A DNA stretch of 64,000 nucleotides, taken from assembly GCA_965209045.1 (NCBI GenBank), contig CBDBPW010000003.1, positions 930,001 through 994,000 of the forward strand, given 5' to 3'. Position numbers and translations under genes: made by a program. The notes under the pieces are model-generated. The model made no database searches. It had not been told where the DNA came from and was given only the letters and a program-made list of their open reading frames with translations. Below are positions 45,835 through 55,068 of the stretch, one piece after another (the first letter of the stretch is position 1; each line of letters opens with the position of its first letter). This DNA is from JAJEFO01 sp965209045. Its GTDB lineage: Bacteria > Pseudomonadota > Alphaproteobacteria > Rhodobacterales > Rhodobacteraceae.

Positions 45835-46821
45835 ATGGACCATCGTCTGCTGGACGCGGATGCCAAGCCGACCGAGGAAATCGACGTGCGCGAAGTCTTC
45901 GGCATCGACTCGGACATGAAGGTACGGGGGTTTGTCGAGCCAAGCGACCGCGTTCCCGTGCTCGATCCGACCTACAAGTTCGATCCAGACACGACACTCG
46001 CGATTCTGGCCGGATTCCAGTACAATCGGCGCGTCATCATCCAAGGCTACCACGGCACCGGAAAGTCCACACATATAGAACAGGTGGCAACCAGGCTCAA
46101 CTGGTCCTGCGTTCGCGTCAACCTCGACAGCCATATCAGCCGGATTGACCTCATCGGAAAGGACGCGATCAAGATCAGGAACGGCGTGCAGGTCACCCAG
46201 TTTCAGGAGGGAATCCTGCCTTGGGCGCTGCGCAACCCGACCGCCATCGTCTTCGACGAATACGACGCCGGCCGTGCGGACGTCATGTTCGTGATCCAGC
46301 GTGTCCTGGAATCAGACGGGAAGCTCACGCTTCTCGACCAGAACGAGGTCATCATGCCGCATCCGTCCTTCCGGCTGTTCGCGACCGCGAACACGGTGGG
46401 GCTTGGCGACACGACCGGGCTCTACCACGGCGTCCAGCAGATCAACCAGGCCCAGATGGACCGGTGGTCGCTTGTCGTGACGCTGAACTACCTGAGCCAT
46501 GATGCCGAGACCGCGATCGTGCTGTCGAAGGCTCCGCACTACAACAACGCGAAGGGCCGCAAGACCATTGCGCAGATGGTGACCGTCGCCGAACTGACGA
46601 GGACGGCATTCATGAACGGCGACCTGTCGACAGTCATGAGCCCGCGAACCGTGATAAACTGGGCGCTCAACGCCGAGATCTTCCGCAGTGTCGGCTATGC
46701 ATTCCGCCTGACTTTCCTCAACAAGTGCGACGAACTCGAACGCCAGACCGTCGCGGAATTCTACCAGCGCTGCTTCGACGAGGAACTGCCGGAGAGTGCG
46801 GCAAGCGCGGCGGTCCCGTGA
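45835..46821 (+). CDS. cobS: Aerobic cobaltochelatase subunit CobS
   Basis: 328 residues; AAA+ ATPase with Walker A GYHGTGKSTH (near residues 70-78) and Walker B IVFDEYDAGRADVMF. With CobT and CobN it inserts cobalt into hydrogenobyrinic acid a,c-diamide in aerobic B12 synthesis. cobT follows after 165 bases. Confidence 0.96.
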   Translation: MDHRLLDADAKPTEEIDVREVFGIDSDMKVRGFVEPSDRVPVLDPTYKFDPDTTLAILAGFQYNRRVIIQGYHGTGKSTHIEQVATRLNWSCVRVNLDSHISRIDLIGKDAIKIRNGVQVTQFQEGILPWALRNPTAIVFDEYDAGRADVMFVIQRVLESDGKLTLLDQNEVIMPHPSFRLFATANTVGLGDTTGLYHGVQQINQAQMDRWSLVVTLNYLSHDAETAIVLSKAPHYNNAKGRKTIAQMVTVAELTRTAFMNGDLSTVMSPRTVINWALNAEIFRSVGYAFRLTFLNKCDELERQTVAEFYQRCFDEELPESAASAAVP

Positions 46822-46986
46822 CCCGGCGTGCAAGCGGGCTGCCCATCGATCACGCCGCCTCGCGGGCGCGAGGGGCAATGCCTGCATCCTGGCATCCCAA
46901 AATGCCAGTGGATCCGCCGCCCCCGCAATGCCATGCTTCGGGACGAAAGAGATGTCCCGAGGCGCAACTAGGCAAATGACGCTTCA

Positions 46987-48879
46987 ATGACTCGCTCGCC
47001 TGACAGTCCGGCCGACCCGTTCAAGAAGGCCCTCGCAGAGGCGACGAAGACCTTGGCCGACGATCCCGAGATGGACGTCAGCTATTCGGTCGACCCGCCG
47101 GGCATGTCGGCCGACGGCGTACGCCTGCCGCAGGTCACGCGCCGGATGACGCGCGATGAAGTCCTGCTCGCGCGCGGGACCGCTGACAGCTTCGCCATGC
47201 GGCGGAAGTACCATGACGAGACCTGTTTTGACCGGTACTCGCCGCAAGGCCAGATGGCACGCGACATTTACGAGGCCATGGAATGGGCTCGCTGCGAGGC
47301 GGTCGGCGCGCGCGACATGCCGGGCACGGCCGGCAACATTGACGCGCGCATAGACAATGACGCGACACGCAAGGGATATGACGAACTGAAAGACATGTCG
47401 GATGCGCCGCTTGCCGCAGCCGCCGGCTACATGGTGCGGCAACTGGCCAGTGGTCGCCCGCTGCCTCCGGCGGCCGCGAACGTCCTGGACTTGTGGCGTG
47501 ACCGGCTGGAGGCGAAGGCGGGCACGACCCTCGAAGACCTCGAGGACACGTTGACTGACCAAGCGGCCTTTGCGCGTTTCGCCCGCCAGGTCATCCGCGA
47601 TCTTGGATATGGCGACCAGTTGGGCAACGACCCTGACAGCGAGGACCCGGACGAGGACAACGAGGCCGCGGAAGACGCGCCCGAGGACGAGGAAGCGAAC
47701 AGCGAGGACCAAAGCCGGGAGGAGCAGGAAGGCTCAGACGCCGCACCGGACGAGAGTCAGGAACAGCTGGACGATCAGGCCGAGGCGCAAGTCTCCCTCG
47801 ACGAGATGGCGGACCTGGACCAGGGAGAGGATACCGAACTTCCTCAGGGCGATGCCGAACTCGAACCGCCCGCGCCACAGCCGGTCAGCGATGCAGACCC
47901 AACATATGCTGTCCACAGTTCCGAATTTGACGAAGAGGTCGCTGCCGACGAGCTCGCCGAGCCGGAAGAACTGGAGCGCCTGCGCGCTCATCTCGACAAC
48001 CAGCTTGAGCCCTTGAAGGGAGCGGTGTCCCGGCTTGCAAACCGGCTGCAGCGCCGGCTTCAGGCACAGCAGACCCGCACGTGGACCTTTGACCTCGAGG
48101 AAGGCATCCTTGACGCCGGACGCCTGGCCCGCGTGGTTGTCAACCCGACCCTGCCCTTGGCCTACAAGCAGGAAAAGGACATGGAGTTCCGCGACACGGT
48201 CGTGTCGCTCCTGCTCGACAATTCTGGGTCAATGCGCGGACGCCCCATCTCCATAGCTGCGATCTGCGCGGACGTCCTGGCCAGAACCCTGGAACGCTGC
48301 GCCGTCAAGGTCGAGATCCTGGGCTTCACGACACGCGCATGGAAAGGCGGACAGGCACGGGAAAACTGGCTGCAGCAAGGGCGCCCGCAGCTGCCCGGAC
48401 GGCTGAATGACATACGCCACATCATCTACAAGGCCGCCGATGCTCCCTGGCGGCACGCCCGGGAGAATCTAGGCTTGATGATGAAGGAGGGCTTGCTCAA
48501 GGAGAACATCGACGGCGAAGCTCTGGAGTGGGCCTACCGACGGCTCCTTGTCAGGCAGGAGGCGCGGCGAATCCTCATGGTCATCTCGGATGGCGCTCCG
48601 GTTGACGACTCCACCCTCTCGGTGAACCCGGCAAACTACCTGGAAAGGCATCTCCGGAACGTCATCACGATGATCGAACGGAGGAACCAGGTCGAGCTTC
48701 TCGCCATCGGCATCGGCCATGACGTGACGCGATACTATGAACGCGCGGTCACGATCACTGACGTGGAACAGCTTGCCGGGGCCATCACCGAGCAGCTGGC
48801 GGCGCTCTTTGAAGCCGATCCGGTGCAGCGAAAGCGCATGGCCAGGCGAGGCGACGGCCGAAGAGTCGGACCAAGGTAG
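46987..48879 (+). CDS. cobT: Aerobic cobaltochelatase subunit CobT
   Basis: 630 residues in the usual three parts: an N-terminal CobT domain, a very acidic Glu/Asp-rich middle (about residues 215-300), and a C-terminal von Willebrand A domain with the MIDAS motif DNSGSM near residue 415. It pairs with the CobS AAA+ ring in the chelatase. A terminator-like hairpin follows. Confidence 0.96.
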   Translation: MTRSPDSPADPFKKALAEATKTLADDPEMDVSYSVDPPGMSADGVRLPQVTRRMTRDEVLLARGTADSFAMRRKYHDETCFDRYSPQGQMARDIYEAMEWARCEAVGARDMPGTAGNIDARIDNDATRKGYDELKDMSDAPLAAAAGYMVRQLASGRPLPPAAANVLDLWRDRLEAKAGTTLEDLEDTLTDQAAFARFARQVIRDLGYGDQLGNDPDSEDPDEDNEAAEDAPEDEEANSEDQSREEQEGSDAAPDESQEQLDDQAEAQVSLDEMADLDQGEDTELPQGDAELEPPAPQPVSDADPTYAVHSSEFDEEVAADELAEPEELERLRAHLDNQLEPLKGAVSRLANRLQRRLQAQQTRTWTFDLEEGILDAGRLARVVVNPTLPLAYKQEKDMEFRDTVVSLLLDNSGSMRGRPISIAAICADVLARTLERCAVKVEILGFTTRAWKGGQARENWLQQGRPQLPGRLNDIRHIIYKAADAPWRHARENLGLMMKEGLLKENIDGEALEWAYRRLLVRQEARRILMVISDGAPVDDSTLSVNPANYLERHLRNVITMIERRNQVELLAIGIGHDVTRYYERAVTITDVEQLAGAITEQLAALFEADPVQRKRMARRGDGRRVGPR

Positions 48880-48905
48880 CGAGCCTGGGTGCTCGCCAAG
48901 ATCCC

Positions 48906-48943
48906 GCACCGGGCGCCCTCGATCGGTCAGCGCCCGGTCGTGC
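48906..48943 (+). terminator. Hairpin downstream of cobT
   Basis: ACCGGGCG (48908-48915) pairs perfectly with CGCCCGGT (48931-48938), and GC/GC pairing extends it past a bulge, closing a 15-base loop, about 25 bases after the cobT stop. The downstream sequence is not T-rich, so intrinsic termination would be weak. Confidence 0.45.
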
Positions 48944-49051
48944 AAGTTCGAAGGGGGGAGTCTCGCGGAACCCTCGCGATCACGTAGCCATTTGAAGACC
49001 CGGCAGCCGTTCCGGCTTGCACCCGAGAACGGTTCCTGCTCTTTGGCGGCC

Positions 49052-50830
49052 ATGTTCCAGTCCTTCGACGCCACCGCCAGCCCCGAACAGGGGCCGCCGC
49101 GCCTCGCAGCCCTGCGCGAAGTCATGGCGGAAGCAGGATTCGACGCGTTTCTCGTGCCTCGCGCGGACCGGTTCCAGGGCGAATTCGTTGCGCCCGCCGA
49201 CGAGCGCCTGGCCTGGCTGACGGGTTTCACGGGATCGGCCGGACTCGCCGTCATCTGCGCGAACGCCGCCGCGATGTTCGTCGACGGACGCTACCGGCTG
49301 CAGGTGCGCGACCAGGTCGCAGACGACTTCACGACCCTGGACCCCGCGGAGGTCAGTCCGGCCGCCTGGCTGACCCAAAACGTCGAGCGGCCGGCCAGGG
49401 TGGGCTTCGACCCGTGGCTCCACACCGTGGACGACATCACGAAGCTCACGAAGTCGCTCGGCGACCATGCCGCCCTTGCTCCATCCGTCAATCTCGTTGA
49501 CCGGATCTGGACGGACAGGCCGTCAGCACCAATCCAGACGGTCCGCGTGCATCCGCTCGAACTCTCGGGCGAAGGGTCGTCCTCGAAGCGCGAGCGTCTG
49601 GCGCAGGAACTGCAGAAGGCCGGACAACGCGCGGCGATTCTCACCCTGCCGGAGAGCATCTGCTGGCTTCTCAACATCAGGGGCGACGGAATTCCGCGCA
49701 GTCCTGTCGTGCACGCATTCGCGATACTTCACGACACGGGTCGCGTGAGCCTGTTCTCCTCTCCGGAAAAGTTCAAGCATCTTGGCCCCGACCCGAACAT
49801 TGACATCGAGGACGAGGACGCCTTCGGGCGCGCCGTCGACCGCCTGGAAGGGCCGGTCCGGGTAGATGGACAAACCGCACCGTGGAGGATTTCCGAGATT
49901 CTCGAAGACCGGGCCGTATGGGACCGCGACCCGTGCTTCATGCCCAAGGCGTGCAAGAACGATGCCGAAGTCTCGGGCATGCAGAGCGCGCATCTCAGGG
50001 ACGGTGCGGCAATGGTGGAGTTCCTCGCATGGTTTGACAAGGAAGCGCCGAAGGGCGGCCTGACGGAGATTTCCGCGGCCAGGGCGCTCGAGGGCTTCAG
50101 GGCGCAGGCAGGGGACCTGCTGGACATTTCCTTCGACACGATCTCGGGTTCCGGACCCAATGCGGCGATCATTCACTACCGTGTTTCCGAGCTGACAGAC
50201 CGCAAGATCAAGCCAGGACAGCTGTATCTGGTCGATTCGGGCGGTCAGTACATTGACGGGACCACCGACGTCACGCGCACGCTTGCCGTCGGGGAACCAT
50301 CGGACGTCCATCGCGACTGCTATACCCGCGTGCTCCAGGGACTGATCGCAATCTCTCTGGCCCGTTTCCCAAGCGGGCGTGCAGGCCGGGACATCGACGC
50401 CCTTGCCCGCGCCCCGCTTTGGCGCAACGGTCTCGACTACGACCATGGCACGGGGCATGGCGTCGGAGCCTGCCTGAACGTGCATGAAGGACCTCAGCGG
50501 ATTTCGCCGGCAGGTTCGGCAAGCCTCGAGCCCGGGATGATCCTCTCGAACGAGCCCGGCCACTACCGGCCCGGTGAGTTTGGCATCCGCATCGAGAATC
50601 TGCTTGTGGTACGCAAGGACGGCAAGTCCCTGAACGATCGGGACCGGCTTTGCTTCCAGACACTGACCTACGTACCGTTTGACCGTCGCCTGATTGACAC
50701 CAGTCTGATAGGACCGTGGGAGCGGAACTGGATCGACGCATACCATTCCGAAGTTCGAGAGAAGATCGGCGACCTGCTTTCCGCATCGGCCAGAGAGTGG
50801 CTCGACGCGGCCACGAAGGCCCTCGATTGA
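49052..50830 (+). CDS. Xaa-Pro aminopeptidase family protein (M24B)
   Basis: 592 residues from the ATG at 49052, the usual size of the long aminopeptidase-P form with two N-terminal creatinase-like domains. The dinuclear metal site is visible: Asp in YLVDSGGQYIDGTTDVTRT (two), His in GTGHGVGACLNVHEG, Glu in ILSNEPGHY and IRIENL. It cleaves X-Pro bonds in peptides. Confidence 0.93.
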   Translation: MFQSFDATASPEQGPPRLAALREVMAEAGFDAFLVPRADRFQGEFVAPADERLAWLTGFTGSAGLAVICANAAAMFVDGRYRLQVRDQVADDFTTLDPAEVSPAAWLTQNVERPARVGFDPWLHTVDDITKLTKSLGDHAALAPSVNLVDRIWTDRPSAPIQTVRVHPLELSGEGSSSKRERLAQELQKAGQRAAILTLPESICWLLNIRGDGIPRSPVVHAFAILHDTGRVSLFSSPEKFKHLGPDPNIDIEDEDAFGRAVDRLEGPVRVDGQTAPWRISEILEDRAVWDRDPCFMPKACKNDAEVSGMQSAHLRDGAAMVEFLAWFDKEAPKGGLTEISAARALEGFRAQAGDLLDISFDTISGSGPNAAIIHYRVSELTDRKIKPGQLYLVDSGGQYIDGTTDVTRTLAVGEPSDVHRDCYTRVLQGLIAISLARFPSGRAGRDIDALARAPLWRNGLDYDHGTGHGVGACLNVHEGPQRISPAGSASLEPGMILSNEPGHYRPGEFGIRIENLLVVRKDGKSLNDRDRLCFQTLTYVPFDRRLIDTSLIGPWERNWIDAYHSEVREKIGDLLSASAREWLDAATKALD

Positions 50831-50883
50831 CATGGAGACGTCGTGTTCACCCCATTCGAGCGGGGAGGAAAAGGCGAGACCCT

Positions 50884-51228
50884 TTGGCTAGCGGTTTCGA
50901 AGTCCGGCCTGCGTCCGGCACTTGGGTCGTGCACGCATGCGGCGCTGTCCTCGGCGAGAGCGACTCGGCACTGCAATTGTTGGAACGCGGCCACGAGCCG
51001 GTCATCAATTTCCCACGGATCGATGTCGCGATGCAATTCCTCGACCAATCCAGCGCTGTTACGACCTGCCCATGGAAAGGCGATGCGACTCACTATTCAA
51101 TTGCCACGACCGAAAGGACCCTCAGGGACGCGGCCTGGTCCTACGAAGCGCCGCACGCCTCCGCAGCCGCCATCAAGGAACACGCTGCGTTCCATCCACG
51201 TAACGGGACCGCGATCGAGCAGCTTTGA
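50884..51228 (+). CDS. DUF427 domain protein
   Basis: 114 residues from a TTG at 50884, supported by AAGG 8 bases upstream and by the family's usual start near FEVRPASGTWVV. The DUF427 pattern is clear: GAVLGESDSALQLLERGHEP, INFPRIDVAMQFLD, TTCPWKGDATHYSI and AAFHPRNGTAIEQL. The function of DUF427 proteins is not established. It lies 53 bases after the aminopeptidase gene, likely co-transcribed, with a transposase gene downstream. Confidence 0.78.
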   Translation: MASGFEVRPASGTWVVHACGAVLGESDSALQLLERGHEPVINFPRIDVAMQFLDQSSAVTTCPWKGDATHYSIATTERTLRDAAWSYEAPHASAAAIKEHAAFHPRNGTAIEQL

Positions 51229-51334
51229 AACCTTCGCTGCCTCCGGCGTAGGTGGCGCCACGCGGTCACCTGGGCCATGTACCCGAATATTGACATTCCG
51301 GGCTGATCCGTCACCGTTTCCGAGAGCGGTTCAC

Positions 51335-52170
51335 ATGGAGTTCGAGGCATGCGGCGACCGGCACGACGTGAGCGACGCGGAGAGGGAGATCCTCCGCTCG
51401 GTCCTTCCCCGGAAGCACCAGGGCCCGCGACGGGTGCATGACCGGAGGGTGATGAACGGCATCTTCTTCGTGCTTCGCACCGGCACGCCGTGGCGCGACC
51501 TCCCGGAGCGGCACGGCCCCTGCACGACCTGCTTCGACCGCCACAGCCGGTGGAGCGGGAACGGCACCTGGGCGTCGATCATGGAGAAGCTTCAAGGGCT
51601 TGCGGGCGATGACGGCGGGGACGACGACGGCCCGCCCGGCTCGGTTCGCCTGCGCATGGTGGATTCGTCCTCGGTGCGCGTTCACAGGCAGGGCGCCGGA
51701 GCGCCCCGGGACGGCGCGCCTCCGCAGGTCGGGTTGAGCCGCGGCGCGCGGACGACCAACGTCCACCTCGGCCTCGACGGGAACGAGATGGTGAAGACGA
51801 TGTTCCTGACCCCGGGCCGGGCGGCCGACTGCAGGCAGGCCGAGGCGCTTCTCGCCGGCCTTGGGCGGGACGAGACGGTGATCGGCGACCGTGCATACGA
51901 CACCGACGCCGTCCTGGAACTGATCGGGGAGGCCGGCGCAACCGCCGTCATGCCGTCGAGATCCAGCCGGAAGTCGCCCCGCCCCTTGACCGCGCGACCT
52001 GCCGGGAACGCAATCTCGTCGAGAGGTTCTTCGGCAATATCAAGGCGTTCCGCAGGGTCGCCACGCGCCACGACAAGACGGCCCGCAACTTCCTGTCCGC
52101 AGTGCAACTGGCGGTCAGCCGTTTCCTGCGCAGGAGGGTCGCAAACCGGTTACTTGAGTCCACGGCCTAG
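51335..52170 (+). mobile_element. IS5-family (IS427-like) transposase in two overlapping frames
   Basis: The first frame, from the ATG at 51335, has the helix-turn-helix-like start (ILRSVLPRKHQGPRRVHDRR, GTPWRDLPERHGPCTT), the first catalytic Asp in RLRMVDSSSVRVHR and the second in TVIGDRAYDTDAV. After SSRKSPRP, near 51983, the rest of the family (RERNLVERFFGNIKAFRRVA with the catalytic Glu, then DKTARNFLSA) is in the -1 frame, ending at TAG 52168-52170. The shift point has four C followed by TTG, on which a tRNA could slip; alternatively one base is lost. No terminal inverted repeats were found, so the element's ends are unknown. Higher GC than its neighbours. Confidence 0.8.
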
Positions 52171-52250
52171 ATCGCACTTCCGGCGACCAAGCCTGAAAAC
52201 GCCCCCGGGGCAACCCTTCTGATGCCCCAAGGAAACGGGATCGCCACACA

Positions 52251-52772
52251 ATGACGAACACTTCTCCCGACGATCGCGACACAACACGTTTGGGAAGGTT
52301 GCTGGCCGTTCTGGTGCTGCTTTGGCCGGGCGCGATGTTCGGGTTCTTCTTCGCCTGGACCTGCTCGACAATGTGGGGGCTGGACAGGGCCGATCCAAAT
52401 GTCGCGATCGCAGCGATGCAAGCCATGAACGAAAGCGTGCGCAATTGGATCTTCGCACCGGCATTCTTTGGCACGCCTGCCGTGCTGGCCTGCGCCGCGA
52501 TGGTCGCATCGAGAAGCACCCAACGGAAGGCTGCCATCTGCCTCGCCCTGGCCTGCATCATTTATGTGTTGGGTGCCATGCTCCCGACGTTCATGGTCAA
52601 TGTGCCATTGAACGAGGATCTGGCCCTGCTGTCATTGCCGTTCGACACTGCAGCCGCTCGGGACGCTTGGCAGAGCTATTCCGGAACTTGGCAAGGCTGG
52701 AACCTGGTCCGGACCGTGGCTGCAGGCGTCGTCCTTGCGCTGACTGGCCTGGGTCTCGTCAACCTTTCATGA
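52251..52772 (+). CDS. DUF1772 (anthrone oxygenase-like) membrane protein
   Basis: 173 residues with four hydrophobic segments (first GRLLAVLVLLWPGAMFGFFF). The NVPLN motif after the third helix and the W-rich segment WQSYSGTWQGWNLVRT fit the DUF1772/anthrone-oxygenase-like family of small membrane proteins. No function can be assigned in this setting. It lies just downstream of the transposase and converges on the chloride-transporter gene. Confidence 0.7.
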   Translation: MTNTSPDDRDTTRLGRLLAVLVLLWPGAMFGFFFAWTCSTMWGLDRADPNVAIAAMQAMNESVRNWIFAPAFFGTPAVLACAAMVASRSTQRKAAICLALACIIYVLGAMLPTFMVNVPLNEDLALLSLPFDTAAARDAWQSYSGTWQGWNLVRTVAAGVVLALTGLGLVNLS

Positions 52773-52852
52773 CGAGCCGATATCGGCATTGCATGTGCAG
52801 AAAGGCTCTGAAGTGCCCACGACTTTGGAAGTGGCGTCCAAGGAACCAGATC

Positions 52853-52868
52853 CAGGTTCTCAAACCTG
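52853..52868. terminator. Small hairpin between convergent genes
   Basis: CAGGTT-CTCA-AACCTG is a perfect 6-base stem with a 4-base loop between the convergent DUF1772 and CLC genes, so it could act on either transcript. No T run. Confidence 0.3.
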
Positions 52869-52955
52869 ATCCTATGTGTGTCGCTTGCGCGCCGTCCACC
52901 AGCAATCATGTCGTCGTCCGACGATCTTGGTCAGCGCTCACCCACAACGACGTCC

Positions 52956-54644
52956 CTAGCTGTGCTCCTCCTCCGCCGTGGATGCCAGCGCGCGATTGAA
53001 GGCGCGAAGAGCGTCAACATGAAACAGTGCCCCGTGGACCTTGGGCGGCTTCCCGTCCTCGCCGAAACTGAGCACGGGCAGGAACGGCAGCCCTGTCTTT
53101 TCGAAGAGCGGCATGGCCAGTTCAAGAGTTCCGTTGACGTCGACCCACACACCTTCCGCTATGGCAGCCCAGACCGCCTCTTCCGACGCGGCGCCAGGGT
53201 CTCCAGGTTTCCGCATCAATGTTGCAACGCCGCAAAGCGACAGCAGGTAGCCCTGCGGCCCCTTGGCAAGGTGCACGTCACGGCGCTCAAGCTGCGTGAG
53301 AAAGAACGACCGGTCGACGAGACGCGAGGCGACTGCAATGGACATCGAGACTGCGACCATGACGGCGAGTCCGGTCTGCCAGTCGCCAGTCAGTTCGAAG
53401 ACGATGAGCGTCGTCGAGATCGGCGCGCCGAGAACCGCGGCAGCAACCGCGCCCATCCCCGCCAGCGCATACAACGTTTCGGACCCGGACACGTTCGGAA
53501 AGGTCGCTGTCGCCGTTAGCCCGAAAGCAAGGCCCAGCAAGGCGCCTACCATGATCGACGGCGAAAAAATGCCTCCACCCATCCGCCCGCCCATGGTGAT
53601 CGCTACCGCTGCCACTTTGACTGCACAAAACACAACGGCTTCGCGCCACAGGATCTGACCGGTCAAGGCGGCCGACGTGGTCTCGTAGCCGACTCCGATA
53701 ATGTGCGGAAAGCCAAGTGCCAGCACGCCTAGCAGAAACCCGGCAACCGCTGGACGAATGAAGCGAGGGATGCCGAGGCGCTTGCACGTATGGTTGCCGA
53801 AGTCATCCGCCAGAAAGATCGAGCGCATCATCACCACCGCAAGCAACCCGGACAGCAACCCGAGAAGCAGGAATGCGGGAAGCTCCACATAGAAGGCCAG
53901 GATCCCCTCCTCGATCAGGACGAATTCGGTCACGTCTCCGAATGCAAGGCGCGAAATCACCGTCCCGGCCGCGCTTGCGATCACGATCGGCGCGAATGCA
54001 TGCACGGCAAAGTGTCGAAGAACCACTTCCAGCGCGAACAGCGCCCCTGCAATCGGCGCGTTGAACGATGCCGACACGGCTGCGGCAACGGCGCAACCCA
54101 GGAGGTCGCGACCTGTAATGCCGTCGGCATTGATTCGGTCCAGCACCCAGGATGACAAGACCGCCGCCAGATGCACGACCGGACCCTCTCGACCGGACGA
54201 GCCCCCAGACCCGAGCGTGATCAAGGATGCCGCCGCCGAAGCCAGGCCTTCCTTGGTCTCGACACGACCATTGTGAAGCGCGGCACCCTCGATCACCTCT
54301 GCGACGGACCTGGCCCTGCCGTCAGCAGTAAACCGGTCCAGAATGATGCCGACGACCAATCCGCCACACACGGGGATCAGGACAATCATGTACCACGGGA
54401 GGGTCTCGGCGAAGGAATGCATGAGCCTTGGGTCGTCCGTGCCATAGAGCGTTGCCTGCAGCAGGTTGATGCCGAGACGAAACAGAACGGCGGCGGCACC
54501 GGCGGCAGAGCCGACCAGAAGCGCAATGAACCAGAACTGGACTTGCCCCGGGCCGTCTTCCCTGACGACGCGCAACGCATCCCGGGCCTTCGCTGCCAGG
54601 CGCGCGTACAGGTCGCCGATCGGGCCAAGCCTAGGCGCGTCCAT
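52956..54644 (-). CDS. CLC-family chloride channel/transporter with C-terminal CBS-like region
   Basis: 562 residues from the ATG at 54644. The selectivity motifs are GSGGSSGREGP (gating glutamate E153), GGRMGGGIFSPSIMVG and GAVAAAVLGAPISTTLIVFE (in part). The gating Glu is kept, which in bacterial CLCs usually means Cl-/H+ exchange, although the usual GSGIP start is GSGGS here. A cytoplasmic region of about 110 residues with a CBS-like PLFEKTGLPFLPVLS stretch follows. Confidence 0.92.
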   Translation of the reverse strand: MDAPRLGPIGDLYARLAAKARDALRVVREDGPGQVQFWFIALLVGSAAGAAAVLFRLGINLLQATLYGTDDPRLMHSFAETLPWYMIVLIPVCGGLVVGIILDRFTADGRARSVAEVIEGAALHNGRVETKEGLASAAASLITLGSGGSSGREGPVVHLAAVLSSWVLDRINADGITGRDLLGCAVAAAVSASFNAPIAGALFALEVVLRHFAVHAFAPIVIASAAGTVISRLAFGDVTEFVLIEEGILAFYVELPAFLLLGLLSGLLAVVMMRSIFLADDFGNHTCKRLGIPRFIRPAVAGFLLGVLALGFPHIIGVGYETTSAALTGQILWREAVVFCAVKVAAVAITMGGRMGGGIFSPSIMVGALLGLAFGLTATATFPNVSGSETLYALAGMGAVAAAVLGAPISTTLIVFELTGDWQTGLAVMVAVSMSIAVASRLVDRSFFLTQLERRDVHLAKGPQGYLLSLCGVATLMRKPGDPGAASEEAVWAAIAEGVWVDVNGTLELAMPLFEKTGLPFLPVLSFGEDGKPPKVHGALFHVDALRAFNRALASTAEEEHS

Positions 54645-55068
54645 AAGACATTTGCCTACACGGGCGAGAACGCAACATTGCTCTGCACCGTCCGATGGCA
54701 CCCAGGCAAGGACCCGCAATCCTGCCGCTTGCAAATGGGATCATTGGGACTCAAACGCGAAAGTCACATCGAACTTTCGCTCTGAATTCACGGGTCAGCA
54801 GAGTTGGCCGACGCCCCTCGCCGTGCAGGCGCGCCAATCCCGGACGCCACGTCATGTTCTGCCCCGTGAACGGGGCGATGCGGCAGGGCCTTGGCTCTCC
54901 ATCTCCATGGCGGAGATCGCCAAGGCAAAGCCTCGCCCGCCCGGATCTTCGTGGCCACGGATCCAACGCGGACGCAACGCCAAGTTCGAACCAACGTGAA
55001 ATTCCTATATGGACCCCTTTTGCCATCACCATTGGACTCGGCCAACGACCTTGGCAATGGCTGCTGCC
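54645..55068. other. Intergenic region between CLC and tig genes
   Basis: 424 bases, downstream of tig and upstream of the CLC gene, no supported gene. A perfect hairpin, GCGAAAGT (54757-54764) and ACTTTCGC (54773-54780) with an 8-base loop, lies about 115 bases upstream of the CLC start. It could be an operator or transcript end; neither strand shows a T run after it. Confidence 0.45.

Noticed and set aside
49523..50833. A 436-codon minus-strand frame inside the aminopeptidase P gene
   Set aside because: Antisense to a gene with all catalytic metal ligands in place; composition is arginine-rich with no domain.
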